DNA from: Avoscillospira sp045589035
Lineage (GTDB): Bacteria; Bacillota; Clostridia; Oscillospirales; Oscillospiraceae
NCBI GenBank assembly: GCA_045589035.1
Contig: JAZNFJ010000019.1
Location: forward strand, 1-19,104
Reading direction: 5' to 3'
DNA: 19,104 nucleotides
Of this stretch, positions 7,206 through 14,409 are shown piece by piece. The notes beneath the pieces are model-generated. The model was not told where the DNA came from and did not search any database. It was given only the letters and a program-made list of their open reading frames with translations. A program made the position numbers and the translations under genes. The stretch's first letter is position 1. Each line of letters starts with the position of its first letter.

Positions 7206-8822
7206 ATGAATGCCCAAACCGTTCAGAAAAAACCCAAAAAGAAGCTGATCATCACTTTGGTGGTCATCACCGCCGTCATTGCTGTGATTTTTGCCGCCTG
7301 CAGCGCACTGACCGCCAAGGCCAAAAAGAGTCTGGAAGCCCTGACCGCCATGGAAGTGGGGCAGGTGGAGGTGCGGGACCTCATCAGTTCCGTCGGTGCC
7401 ACCGGCAAGGTCATCAGCCTGCGCAGCAAGGATCTGACCGCCAACCTTTCCGGGGTGGAGATCTCCCAGATCCATGTGGAGGTGGGCGATCTGGTCACGG
7501 AGGGACAGGAACTGGCTGTCTTTGACACCGAGGACATTGCCGACGATCTGACCCGGGCCCAGCGGGCGCTGTATCAGTCCCAGCAGCGCAACGAACTCTC
7601 CGCGGGAGATGCCCAGCGCAATGTGGACGATGCCATCCGCAACAGCGATTTTCAGGTGGACACCGCCGCCAGAAATGTGGATACGGCCTACGAAAACTAC
7701 ACCAACACCCAGGAGGATCTGGCAGAGCTCTGCGCCGACCGGAACATCGCCTGGCAGGAATGGCAGGATGCCATCCATGAATACGACCGCCAGTATTGGC
7801 GGAAAACGGATATCCGGCAGCGAATCCTGCCCCAGCTGGAGCAGGAACTGGAAAATCTGCAGGCATTGGCACCGGAAACCATGACCCAGGAACAGCTGGA
7901 TCGGCTGACCCAGCTGCCCGCAGATCTGGCGGAACTGCAGAAAGAAGCCGCTTCTCTGGAAGCCTCCGTCCCCCAGGCAGAAGCCGCGGTCAAAGCAGCA
8001 GAATCCGCCTATGACCAGATGGATTCCGCCGTCAAAAACATGGAACGCAGTCTGGACACCATGTACAGCAACTACGAAACGGCTGTGAAAAATTACGACA
8101 ATATGGTGGCGGCGCAGGCCAGCTCTGTGGCTGCCGCCCAGTCCGGCAAACAGTCCGTGGCGGTTTCCGCCAACACCGATCAGCAGCAGAAGCAGGTGGA
8201 GCTCTATGCCGATCAGTTGGAAAAGGGCGCGCTGACCGCCCCCTTCGGCGGCATTGTCACCGCTGTGAACTACGACCCCGGCGACACTTATCTCCAGGGC
8301 CCCATTCTGACCATTCAGGACTGCTCCGGCTTTGAGATCTCCGCCCAGATCGGCCAGTATGACATTCCCGACATTGCGCTGGGGCAGAAAGTACTGATCA
8401 AGACCGATGCCACCCGGGAACAGGAACTGGAAGGCACCGTGGTCTTTATCTCCCCCACCGCCACGGTGGGCATGCAGGCCGCCGATCCCACCTATGAGGT
8501 GAAGATCTCCGTGGACACCCCCACGGACCGCCTGCGTCTGGATATGTCCGCCAACCTCTCCATCATCGTTTCCGAACATAAAAACTGCCTGACCGTTCCC
8601 TACAATGCCGTCCAGACGGCGGAGGACGGCACCCACTTCGTGGAAGTGGTGGGCGAGGACGAAAGTCTGACCGTTGTGCCCGTGACCATCGTGCTGGAAA
8701 GCAACTACTACACAGAAGTTTCCGGTGATCTGACCAAGGGACAGACGGTGCGGGTGCTCTCCGGCGACAATTCCGTGTCCGCCATGTTCGAGGCCATGGT
8801 GTCTGGAATGGAGGGTTTCTGA
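7206..8822 (+). CDS. HlyD/MacA/YknX-type membrane-fusion subunit of an ABC exporter
   Basis: A 538-residue membrane-anchored adaptor. After a basic N-terminus (KKPKKK) one transmembrane helix spans about 13-36. Half of a lipoyl-like domain lies at about 60-110 (GVEISQIHVEVGDLVTEGQELAVFD), followed by a long alpha-helical hairpin (about 115-340, rich in Ala, Gln, Glu). The second lipoyl half lies at 343-372 (LTAPFGGIVTAVNYDPGDTY), then a beta-barrel domain (376-455) and a membrane-proximal domain. In Bacillus the relatives YknX/YknY/YknZ form an exporter, and MacA plays this role in proteobacteria. The protein is clearly longer than YknX because of the hairpin. The ATG at 7206 follows AAGGAG (7193-7198) by seven bases; the earlier ATG at 7155 has no such site. 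The stop is one base before the ATPase start, so translation is probably coupled. Substrate unknown. Confidence 0.9.
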   Translation: MNAQTVQKKPKKKLIITLVVITAVIAVIFAACSALTAKAKKSLEALTAMEVGQVEVRDLISSVGATGKVISLRSKDLTANLSGVEISQIHVEVGDLVTEGQELAVFDTEDIADDLTRAQRALYQSQQRNELSAGDAQRNVDDAIRNSDFQVDTAARNVDTAYENYTNTQEDLAELCADRNIAWQEWQDAIHEYDRQYWRKTDIRQRILPQLEQELENLQALAPETMTQEQLDRLTQLPADLAELQKEAASLEASVPQAEAAVKAAESAYDQMDSAVKNMERSLDTMYSNYETAVKNYDNMVAAQASSVAAAQSGKQSVAVSANTDQQQKQVELYADQLEKGALTAPFGGIVTAVNYDPGDTYLQGPILTIQDCSGFEISAQIGQYDIPDIALGQKVLIKTDATREQELEGTVVFISPTATVGMQAADPTYEVKISVDTPTDRLRLDMSANLSIIVSEHKNCLTVPYNAVQTAEDGTHFVEVVGEDESLTVVPVTIVLESNYYTEVSGDLTKGQTVRVLSGDNSVSAMFEAMVSGMEGF

Positions 8823-8823
8823 G

Positions 8824-9522
8824 GTGAAAAACATCCTGCATCTGCGGGGGATCATCAAGCGGTTTTACATCGGTCAGCCCAACGAACTGCAGATTTTGAA
8901 CGGCATTGATCTGGATGTCCATGAAGGGGAATTTGTGTCCATCGTCGGCGCTTCCGGCTCCGGCAAGACCACCCTCATGAATGTCATCGGTCTGCTGGAC
9001 CGCCCCACAGAGGGGCAGTATATCATCGACGGTGTGGATGTGGGGCAGGCTTCTGACCGGGAACTGAGTTTTATCCGCAATCAGAAGATCGGCTTCGTGT
9101 TCCAGACCTACAATCTGGTGGCAAAAACCAATGCGCTGAAAAATGTGGAACTGCCCATGCTCTACGGCGGTGTCCCTGCCAGAGAGCGGGCACGCAGAGC
9201 CAGAGAATTGCTGGATCTGGTGGAAATGGGCGACCGCATTCACCATCTGCCGGAGGAGCTTTCCGGCGGACAGAAACAGCGGGTGGCCATCGCCCGTGCC
9301 ATGGCCAACGATCCCGCCATCATTCTGGCTGACGAACCCACCGGCGCACTGGATTCCAAGACCGGACGGACGGTCATGGATCTGTTCCACCGGCTCAACA
9401 AGGAAACCGGCAAGACCATCGTGCTCATCACCCATTCCAAGGAACTGGCGGAGGAAACCGACCGGATCGTGACCATCTCCGACGGTGCCATCACGGGAGA
9501 AAGGATCGGTGGCGGCCTATGA
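8824..9522 (+). CDS. ABC transporter ATPase, MacB/LolD/YknY type
   Basis: A 232-residue ATPase energising the exporter from the cytoplasmic side. Complete set of motifs: Walker A GASGSGKTT (42-50), Q-loop Q94 in VFQTYNL, signature LSGGQKQRVAIARA (146-159), Walker B IILADEPTGALD (166-177) and H-loop His204. It starts at GTG (8824), one base after the membrane-fusion gene's stop, with GGAGGG at 8810-8815 eight bases upstream inside the preceding gene. It overlaps the permease start by 4 nt. All catalytic residues are intact. The subfamily typically serves FtsX-like permeases that act mechanically on extracytoplasmic substrates (lipoproteins, peptides, macrolides) instead of forming a classic channel. 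Confidence 0.95.
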   Translation: MKNILHLRGIIKRFYIGQPNELQILNGIDLDVHEGEFVSIVGASGSGKTTLMNVIGLLDRPTEGQYIIDGVDVGQASDRELSFIRNQKIGFVFQTYNLVAKTNALKNVELPMLYGGVPARERARRARELLDLVEMGDRIHHLPEELSGGQKQRVAIARAMANDPAIILADEPTGALDSKTGRTVMDLFHRLNKETGKTIVLITHSKELAEETDRIVTISDGAITGERIGGGL

Positions 9523-10796
9523 TGATCATGGAAAATCTCCGCATGGCTGTCACCAGTCTGAAAGCCAATAAATCCCGTGCCCTGCTGACCATGCTGGGCA
9601 TTATCATCGGCATTGCCGCCGTCATCGCCATTATGACCGTGGGCAACTCCGTCACCAACACCGTTTCCACGTCCATGCAGGACATGGGTGCCAACAACAT
9701 CAATGTGATCCTCACCACCCGGAAGAACGAGCCGGAAAAGCAGGAAACCGGCATCACCTTCGGTGCGGCAGACTACAAAAAGGAACTGACCGAAGGGGAA
9801 TACTTCACCGACGAGATGATTTACGGTATGCTTGCCGCCTTCCCCGACGAGATCGAAGCCGTTTCCATCTCTGAAACCGTCGGCTCTGCCCAGGTGAAAA
9901 GAGGTAATCTCTCGGAAACCGTCACCGCCACCGGTGTCAGCCAGGGCTATTTTGTCGCCAACGACAAGACCCTTCTGGCAGGCCGACTGATCTCCGCAGA
10001 AGAATCCACCAAGGGCAGAAATGTCTGTCTGGTGCCGGATGAATTTGTGGACGAACTGCTGGAGTGCAGTTACGAAGCCGCCATCGGACAGACCCTGCGG
10101 CTGGAACTGGCAGGGCAAATGGCAGAATATGTCATCGTGGGTGTGTATGAAAAGCAGGAAATGGCAGGCGCCATGAGCCTGATGATGCCCGCCAATGAAT
10201 GCTACATCCCTCTGACTACCGCCAGAAATCTGACCCATGCCAAGAACTACCAGACCTTCAGCGTGGTTTCCAAGGTGGGGGTGGACGCTGACCGGCTGGC
10301 ATCGAAAATCGAGTCTTTTCTGGAGGGCTTCTACCGCTCCAACCGCTATTTCTCCGTTTCCGCCTTCAGTATGTCCGCCATGATCTCCGTCATGGCAGAC
10401 ATGATGGATACCATCGTCACCGCCATTTCCGTCATTGCGGGCATTGCCCTGCTGGTGGGCGGCATCGGTGTGATGAATATCATGCTGGTTTCTGTGACGG
10501 AACGCACCCGGGAGATCGGCACCAGAAAAGCTCTTGGCGCCACCAATGAATCCATCCGCATGCAGTTCATCGTGGAGGCCATGATCATGTGTCTGCTGGG
10601 CGGCATCATCGGTGTGATTTTAGGTGTGGCAGGCGGTGTGCTGGCATCGGATCTCATGGGTGCCATGGCAAAGCCCTCTGTGGGCAGTATTCTGCTGTCC
10701 TTGGGCTTCTCTCTTGCCATCGGTGTGTTCTTTGGCTACTATCCCGCCAACAAAGCCGCCAAAATGAACCCCATCGATGCCCTGCGATACGAATAG
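9519..10796 (+). CDS. FtsX/MacB/YknZ-type ABC permease
   Basis: A 425-residue membrane subunit with the four-helix MacB topology. Helix 1 is at about 21-42 (ALLTMLGIIIGIAAVIAIMT). A large extracytoplasmic MacB-PCD-like domain follows at about 43-295, then helices near 297-325, 350-378 and 388-407. The FtsX-domain signature ERTREIGTRKALGAT (328-342) and the terminal GYYPANKAAKMNPIDALRYE (406-425) are typical of the family. The ATG at 9519 overlaps the ATPase stop (ATGA), indicating translational coupling; further Met codons follow at 9522 and 9528, so the exact start is uncertain by a few residues. It is the last gene of the exporter operon, followed at once by a terminator. Export substrate cannot be told from sequence; antimicrobial peptide or toxin protection is known for YknWXYZ. 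Confidence 0.94.
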   Translation: MMIMENLRMAVTSLKANKSRALLTMLGIIIGIAAVIAIMTVGNSVTNTVSTSMQDMGANNINVILTTRKNEPEKQETGITFGAADYKKELTEGEYFTDEMIYGMLAAFPDEIEAVSISETVGSAQVKRGNLSETVTATGVSQGYFVANDKTLLAGRLISAEESTKGRNVCLVPDEFVDELLECSYEAAIGQTLRLELAGQMAEYVIVGVYEKQEMAGAMSLMMPANECYIPLTTARNLTHAKNYQTFSVVSKVGVDADRLASKIESFLEGFYRSNRYFSVSAFSMSAMISVMADMMDTIVTAISVIAGIALLVGGIGVMNIMLVSVTERTREIGTRKALGATNESIRMQFIVEAMIMCLLGGIIGVILGVAGGVLASDLMGAMAKPSVGSILLSLGFSLAIGVFFGYYPANKAAKMNPIDALRYE

Positions 10797-10800
10797 CATA

Positions 10801-10829
10801 AAAAGCACCTTTTCAAAAAGGTGCTTTTT
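10801..10829 (+). terminator. Intrinsic terminator of the exporter operon
   Basis: AAAAGCACCTTTT (10801-10813) pairs with AAAAGGTGCTTTT (10816-10828), followed by T. It begins four bases after the permease stop codon. The A-flank means it could also work from the other side. Confidence 0.88.
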
Positions 10830-10839
10830 ATAGTATGAT
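10811..10839 (+). promoter_or_regulatory. Possible tatD promoter overlapping the terminator
   Basis: A -10 TATGAT (10834-10839) lies 17 bases after a poor -35 TTTCAA (10811-10816) that is part of the preceding terminator hairpin. The start would be near 10846, about 20 nt before the tatD ATG. Only the -10 is convincing. Confidence 0.38.
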
Positions 10840-10866
10840 AGAGGAAATCATCCAAAGGAGAACACC

Positions 10867-11649
10867 ATGAACGACCATTGGATTTTCGATTCCCATGCCC
10901 ATTATGACCAGCGGCGGTTTGCCGAGGATCAGAAGGAAGTGCTGGCTTCTTTACAGCCCGCGGGAATCGGCAGAATTATGAATATCGGCTGCGATCTGGA
11001 AAGCAGTCTGCGCTCCATCCGTCTGGCGGAGGAATATGACTTCATCTATGCCGCCGTGGGCAGCCATCCCGACGATGCCAACCATGTGGACAAAGCCCTT
11101 ATCCAGCGCTACCGCAATCTGGCACAGCGCCCCAAGGTCATGGCCATCGGCGAGATCGGTCTGGACTACTTTTACGAGGATGTGCCCCGGGCCCAGCAGC
11201 AAAAAGCCTTCCGCATGCAGATGGAACTGGCGGCAGAACTGGATCTGCCCGTCATCATCCACCAGCGGGATGCCTATGAAGATGCCCTGAAGATCGTGGA
11301 CGAATTTCCTTCGGTGAAGGGTGTGTTCCACTGCTTCTCCGGCTCTCTGGAATATGCCAAAGAAGTGGTAAAACGAGGCTATTATATGGGCTTTACGGGG
11401 GTTATCACCTTCAAAAATGCCAGAAAAGCCGTGGAAGTCGCCCAATGGGCGTCTCTGGACCGGCTGCTGCTGGAAACCGACTGCCCCTACATGGCACCGG
11501 AGCCCTTCCGGGGCAAGCGGTGCGATTCCACCATGCTGCCCAAGATGGCGGAAAAGATCGCGGAACTGCGGGGACTGCCTGTGGAGCAGATCGCAAAAAT
11601 CACCCGGGAAAATACCATGCGGCTGTTCCGTCTGGAGGAACATCCATGA
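10867..11649 (+). CDS. tatD: TatD-family metal-dependent hydrolase (DNase)
   Basis: A 260-residue cytoplasmic TIM-barrel metalloenzyme. Metal-ligand motifs are all present: DSHAHYD with H10 and H12, GEIGLDY with E96, PVIIHQRDA with H132, FHCFSG with H155, and LLETDCPYMAP with D205. Family members (TatD, YcfH, YabD) have 3'-5' exonuclease or related phosphoesterase activity; the cellular substrate here is not known. AAAGGAG (10854-10860) lies six bases before the ATG. The gene overlaps the following acetyltransferase gene by 4 nt (ATGA), so the two are co-translated. Length is normal for the family. Confidence 0.94.
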   Translation: MNDHWIFDSHAHYDQRRFAEDQKEVLASLQPAGIGRIMNIGCDLESSLRSIRLAEEYDFIYAAVGSHPDDANHVDKALIQRYRNLAQRPKVMAIGEIGLDYFYEDVPRAQQQKAFRMQMELAAELDLPVIIHQRDAYEDALKIVDEFPSVKGVFHCFSGSLEYAKEVVKRGYYMGFTGVITFKNARKAVEVAQWASLDRLLLETDCPYMAPEPFRGKRCDSTMLPKMAEKIAELRGLPVEQIAKITRENTMRLFRLEEHP

Positions 11650-12299
11650 AAGACATTCCCATGTTCACCGGCACCCACGGCATCGCCTCTCTGGTGTTCC
11701 GGGAAATTGCCGTCACCGGCAGGGCTTATGCGGTGGTCCGCTCCGTCTGGAACGGACAGACTGCCGCCTTTTTGCAGGAATGTCTGGATTTTTGCCGGGC
11801 GGGAGGGGCGGAAGAAGTCTACGCCGCCTATGGCACGGAAGATCTGCCCGCCGCCCACGGCTGGGATATGCTGCGGATGGAGCGGGAAAAAGCCGGTCTG
11901 CCTGCAGGCAAGCCGGTGGCGCTGGAAGGGCTTTGCCCGGAGAACGGACAAGTGTTTCTGGATATTTATAATCGCTGTTTCCGAGATCTGCCCGGCTCAT
12001 CGGTCTACGGTGCGGAAGATTTGAAGCGACTCTATGACACCGACTGCGCCTTCCTTGCCAAGGTGGACGGCAACTATGCCGCCATTGCGGAAATTTCCGA
12101 AAAAGGCTTGGAAAGCATTGCCGTTTTGCCCCCATATCGTGGATTGGGCTATGATCTGGCTCTGGCGGTGCTGCCCATGGTGCCCAGAAAGACCATTTCC
12201 CTCAAAGTGGCAAGCACCAACGAAAAAGCCCTTGCCCTCTACAAACGGCTGGGCTTTCAGGTGACGGACACCACCGAGCGGTGGTGTCGGCTGCGGTAA
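11646..12299 (+). CDS. GNAT-family N-acetyltransferase
   Basis: A 217-residue protein whose C-terminal half is a GNAT acetyl-CoA-binding fold. Motif A appears as ESIAVLPPYRGLGYDLALAVL (156-176), with the R-G-x-G pyrophosphate loop, and motif B as LKVASTNEKALALYKRLGF (186-204). The N-terminal ~95 residues are not recognisable GNAT and may form a second, degenerate GNAT-like half or a substrate domain. GGAGGA (11634-11639), inside the end of tatD, lies six bases ahead of the ATG, and the ATGA overlap couples it to tatD. Acetyl acceptor unknown; this family modifies small molecules, peptides or protein N-termini. No terminator follows before the next promoter at 12307. Confidence 0.85.
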   Translation: MKDIPMFTGTHGIASLVFREIAVTGRAYAVVRSVWNGQTAAFLQECLDFCRAGGAEEVYAAYGTEDLPAAHGWDMLRMEREKAGLPAGKPVALEGLCPENGQVFLDIYNRCFRDLPGSSVYGAEDLKRLYDTDCAFLAKVDGNYAAIAEISEKGLESIAVLPPYRGLGYDLALAVLPMVPRKTISLKVASTNEKALALYKRLGFQVTDTTERWCRLR

Positions 12300-12306
12300 A
12301 TACCTT

Positions 12307-12335
12307 TTGCAACCAAGGCATATGTATGGTATACT
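12307..12335 (+). promoter_or_regulatory. Promoter of the membrane protein-murI unit
   Basis: -35 TTGCAA (12307-12312), 17-base spacer, -10 TATACT (12330-12335) preceded by TGG (extended -10). It starts eight bases after the acetyltransferase stop codon. Start point near 12342, leader about 25 nt. Confidence 0.75.
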
Positions 12336-12366
12336 AAAAGATACCAATGATAAAGGTGGTAATTCT

Positions 12367-13206
12367 ATGAAACGGAAGTTCACCAGAGTAAATATGATGC
12401 TGGCTGCGGTGCTGCTGGCAGTGGCAGGTTTTTTCCTGCGGCTGGGTCAGGTGTCTGCGGCTTTTGACGAAAACGGTATGGTCACCGGCAAGGGCATCGT
12501 CTTTTTCTCCCTGTTCACCATCGTGGTGGTGGCGCTCTATGCCCTGTACAGCTTCTCTTTGAAGAAGCGGAAGAAGTATTCCGCCATTGCCGGGCAGGAT
12601 CTGCCGGTGCTGGCTGTCAGTGTGGCTGCCACGGTGCTGATGATCGGCGCATCCGCCGCACTGCTGCTGCGTCCTGCACAGGCCGTTGACCGGGTGGTCG
12701 CCATTGGCGGCATGCTGACCGCGCTTTGCTGGGGTGCTGCCGCTGCTGCCCGGTATCTGGGCAAGAAGATCCATCTGGGTCTGTTCATGGTGCCTTCCTT
12801 CTACTATGTGGTGGTGCTGGTACTGCGGTTCCGTTTCTGGACCCGTGACCCCATCATCATCGACTACTGCTATGACCTCTTTGCCCTCATCTGCCTGATG
12901 TGCGCCAACTTCCATCTGGGCGGCTTCTGCATGGACGAAGGCCATCGCCGTCTGACCACCTTCTTCACCCTCTGCGGCATCTTCTTCAGCGCAGCGGCTC
13001 TGGTGCAGGCAGGCAAGGCCGAGGGTCTGGCTTACGGCGCTGCCATTTTGTGGTTGCTGGCCAACCTGTGGCTGCTGCTTCGTCCCTCCAGACAGCGGAT
13101 AGAAGAACCTGCGGAAATTGCCGAAGAAGCGCCGGCAGAAGCAGACGAAGAAGCGGAAGAGCCCGAAGAACAACCGGAAGAAACAGAAATGAGTGATATG
13201 CCGTGA
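12367..13206 (+). CDS. Uncharacterised multi-pass membrane protein with acidic C-terminal tail
   Basis: A 279-residue protein I do not recognise. About eight hydrophobic segments are visible, near 9-30, 43-64, 78-101, 109-129, 137-157, 163-185, 194-214 and 219-238. A basic loop KKRKK follows the second, which by the positive-inside rule puts that loop in the cytoplasm. The last ~35 residues (245-275) are almost entirely Glu, Ala, Pro and Asp, a disordered acidic tail predicted to be cytoplasmic. AAAGGTGG (12352-12359) lies seven bases ahead of the ATG and a strong promoter lies at 12307-12335. The stop codon overlaps the GTG start of murI, so it is co-expressed with the racemase. A cell-envelope role is suggested only by that neighbour. 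Confidence 0.85.
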   Translation: MKRKFTRVNMMLAAVLLAVAGFFLRLGQVSAAFDENGMVTGKGIVFFSLFTIVVVALYALYSFSLKKRKKYSAIAGQDLPVLAVSVAATVLMIGASAALLLRPAQAVDRVVAIGGMLTALCWGAAAAARYLGKKIHLGLFMVPSFYYVVVLVLRFRFWTRDPIIIDYCYDLFALICLMCANFHLGGFCMDEGHRRLTTFFTLCGIFFSAAALVQAGKAEGLAYGAAILWLLANLWLLLRPSRQRIEEPAEIAEEAPAEADEEAEEPEEQPEETEMSDMP

Positions 13207-13979
13207 GGCCCAATGCCCCCATCGGTTTTTTTGACAGCGGTCTGGGTGGTATCAGCGTCCTGCGCCAGACACGCAAACTGCTGCCGGGAGAAAATTATCT
13301 CTACTATGGCGACTCTGTGAACGCACCCTACGGTGTCCGTTCGGCAGAGGACGTACGAAAGCTGACCATGGACGCAGCGGAATATCTGGTCAGCCGGGGC
13401 ATCAAAGCCTTGGTGCTGGCCTGTAATACCGCCACTTCTGCCGCGGCTGCTACCCTGCGGGAAGCCTATCCGGATCTGATCATCATCGGTACGGAGCCGG
13501 CCCTGAAGCCGGCCGTAGAGCGGCATCCCGGCGGACGGATCCTCGTCATGGCAACGGCCATGACCCTCAAAGAGCAGAAATTCCACGACCTGTGGCAGCA
13601 ATATGACGACCAGGCCCACATCATCCCCGTGCCCTGCAGCGGACTCATGGAGTTCGTGGAGCGGGGGGAGATGGATGGCGACGCGGTGGAGGCCTATCTG
13701 CTGGAGAAGCTGGAACCTTTTTCCCGGGTGCCTGTGGATGCGGTGGTACTGGGCTGTACCCACTACCCCTTCCTGACACCGGTTCTGCGGCGGCTGCTGG
13801 GACAGGCACCGGAGATTTTGGACTCCGGCGAAGGCGTAGCACGGCAGCTGCAGCGGCTGCTGGCGCAAAAGGGACTGCTGAACGATCTGCCCTTCCCCGG
13901 ACAGGTGGAATTTATCAATTCTTCTGACGATGAAGACCTGCTCCAGCGGAGCAAAATGCTCCTGAAATGGGATAAATAA
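13203..13979 (+). CDS. murI: Glutamate racemase
   Basis: A 258-residue cytoplasmic, cofactor-independent enzyme converting L-glutamate to D-glutamate for peptidoglycan. Key features: GFFDSGLGG (8-16) with D11 and S12, YYGDSVNAPYGVRS (34-47), the first catalytic cysteine C74 in VLACNTATSA, and the second, C185, in VVLGCTHYPFL. Both cysteines and their neighbouring Thr/His residues are present. It begins with GTG at 13203, overlapping the preceding membrane-protein stop (GTGA); the ribosome binding site is weak, so expression probably relies on coupling. Length is close to the family norm, and it ends before a very strong terminator. Confidence 0.96.
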   Translation: MRPNAPIGFFDSGLGGISVLRQTRKLLPGENYLYYGDSVNAPYGVRSAEDVRKLTMDAAEYLVSRGIKALVLACNTATSAAAATLREAYPDLIIIGTEPALKPAVERHPGGRILVMATAMTLKEQKFHDLWQQYDDQAHIIPVPCSGLMEFVERGEMDGDAVEAYLLEKLEPFSRVPVDAVVLGCTHYPFLTPVLRRLLGQAPEILDSGEGVARQLQRLLAQKGLLNDLPFPGQVEFINSSDDEDLLQRSKMLLKWDK

Positions 13980-13984
13980 GCAAC

Positions 13985-14022
13985 AAATCCAGCACTTCTT
14001 ACAAAAGAAGTGCTGGATTTTT
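13985..14022 (+). terminator. Strong intrinsic terminator after murI
   Basis: A perfect 16-bp stem, AAATCCAGCACTTCTT (13985-14000) with AAGAAGTGCTGGATTT (14005-14020), tetraloop ACAA, then TT. It starts six bases after the murI stop codon. Confidence 0.92.
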
Positions 14023-14030
14023 ATGGAGAT

Positions 14031-14070
14031 ACGGATTGCCACGGCTTGCTTTGCAAGCCTCGCAATGACA
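14031..14070. repeat. REP-like palindromic repeat (GTCATTGCGAGG...GGCAATCC type)
   Basis: GGCTTGC (14043-14049) pairs with GCAAGCC (14053-14059) around TTT, and the outer ATTGC (14035-14039) pairs with GCAAT (14062-14066) across a small internal loop. On the minus strand it reads GTCATTGCGAGGC...CCGTGGCAATCC, a hairpin repeat I recognise from many unrelated bacterial genomes and known for producing spurious 'VIARxxAKQ' peptides. Family assignment is from memory. Confidence 0.65.
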
Positions 14071-14138
14071 CAAAACCGGAGCACTTCTCATATACTTCGA
14101 CTATCACCCAGAGGAACGACAGGAGGCCGGGAGGGGGG

Positions 14139-14232
14139 ACATGGGGGGAGAGTGGCTATTTTGTGATGTAACACAGAACGACCAGACAGGCAGAAACGAT
14201 CACAAAATCCGGACAACGCTCTCCCCCCATGT
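14139..14232. repeat. 94-bp inverted-repeat element with G/C-tract ends
   Basis: The outer arms ACATGGGGGGAGAG (14139-14152) and CTCTCCCCCCATGT (14219-14232) are perfect 14-bp inverted repeats. Inside, ATTTTGTGAT (14158-14167) pairs perfectly with ATCACAAAAT (14199-14208), so the element folds into a long hairpin with an asymmetric internal loop and a ~31-nt apical region. It encodes no protein. It could be a small non-autonomous mobile element, a structured RNA or a palindromic repeat; no flanking target duplication is evident. Confidence 0.6.
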
Positions 14233-14243
14233 GCCTTTTTCAT

Positions 14244-14275
14244 CCAATACTTTTGTGGCACAACAAAAGTATTGG
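14244..14275. repeat. Perfect 13-bp hairpin
   Basis: CCAATACTTTTGT (14244-14256) and ACAAAAGTATTGG (14263-14275) with loop GGCACA. No T-tract follows on either strand, so it is not an ordinary terminator; it is part of the repeat cluster. Confidence 0.6.
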
Positions 14276-14287
14276 CCGTCGGAGACT

Positions 14288-14310
14288 GAAAGCAGCCTTG
14301 CGCTGCTTTC
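14288..14310. repeat. Perfect 9-bp hairpin
   Basis: GAAAGCAGC (14288-14296) and GCTGCTTTC (14302-14310) with loop CTTGC, directly upstream of the paired repeat units. Probably a further module of the cluster. Confidence 0.5.
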
Positions 14311-14316
14311 ACAATC

Positions 14317-14399
14317 CCTCCGTCATTTGCTTCGCAGCTGCCTGCACACACCTCATCCGTCTGCTTCGCAGCCACCTTCTCCTCAAGGAGAAGGCTTTG
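14317..14399. repeat. Two related CCTC...CGTC...GCTTCGCAGC repeat units plus a hairpin
   Basis: Units at 14317-14342 and 14351-14376 share CCTC, CGTC and TGCTTCGCAG, allowing small offsets. The second is followed by the hairpin CCTTCTCCT-CA-AGGAGAAGG (14375-14394) and GCTTTGG. From memory, the second unit matches a dispersed Clostridia repeat that reads CCTCATCCG...CCACCTTC...GAAGGC. No coding potential is evident. Confidence 0.55.
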
Positions 14400-14409
14400 G
14401 TGCGGCGGT

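Noticed and set aside
6966..8858. 630-codon minus-strand open frame opposite the membrane-fusion gene.
   Set aside because: Low-complexity Gly/His/Phe-rich translation typical of an antisense shadow; the plus-strand protein is a clear family member.
7206..10796. Possible bacteriocin or toxin secretion cluster.
   Set aside because: The exporter has no adjacent precursor peptide, peptidase domain or modification enzyme; the three genes are a standard YknXYZ/MacAB-like set.
13032..14084. 350-codon minus-strand frame starting with MLRFCVIARLAKQAVAIRIS.
   Set aside because: The N-terminal peptide is the known spurious translation of a REP-like hairpin (14031-14070), and the rest is antisense to murI and its terminator.
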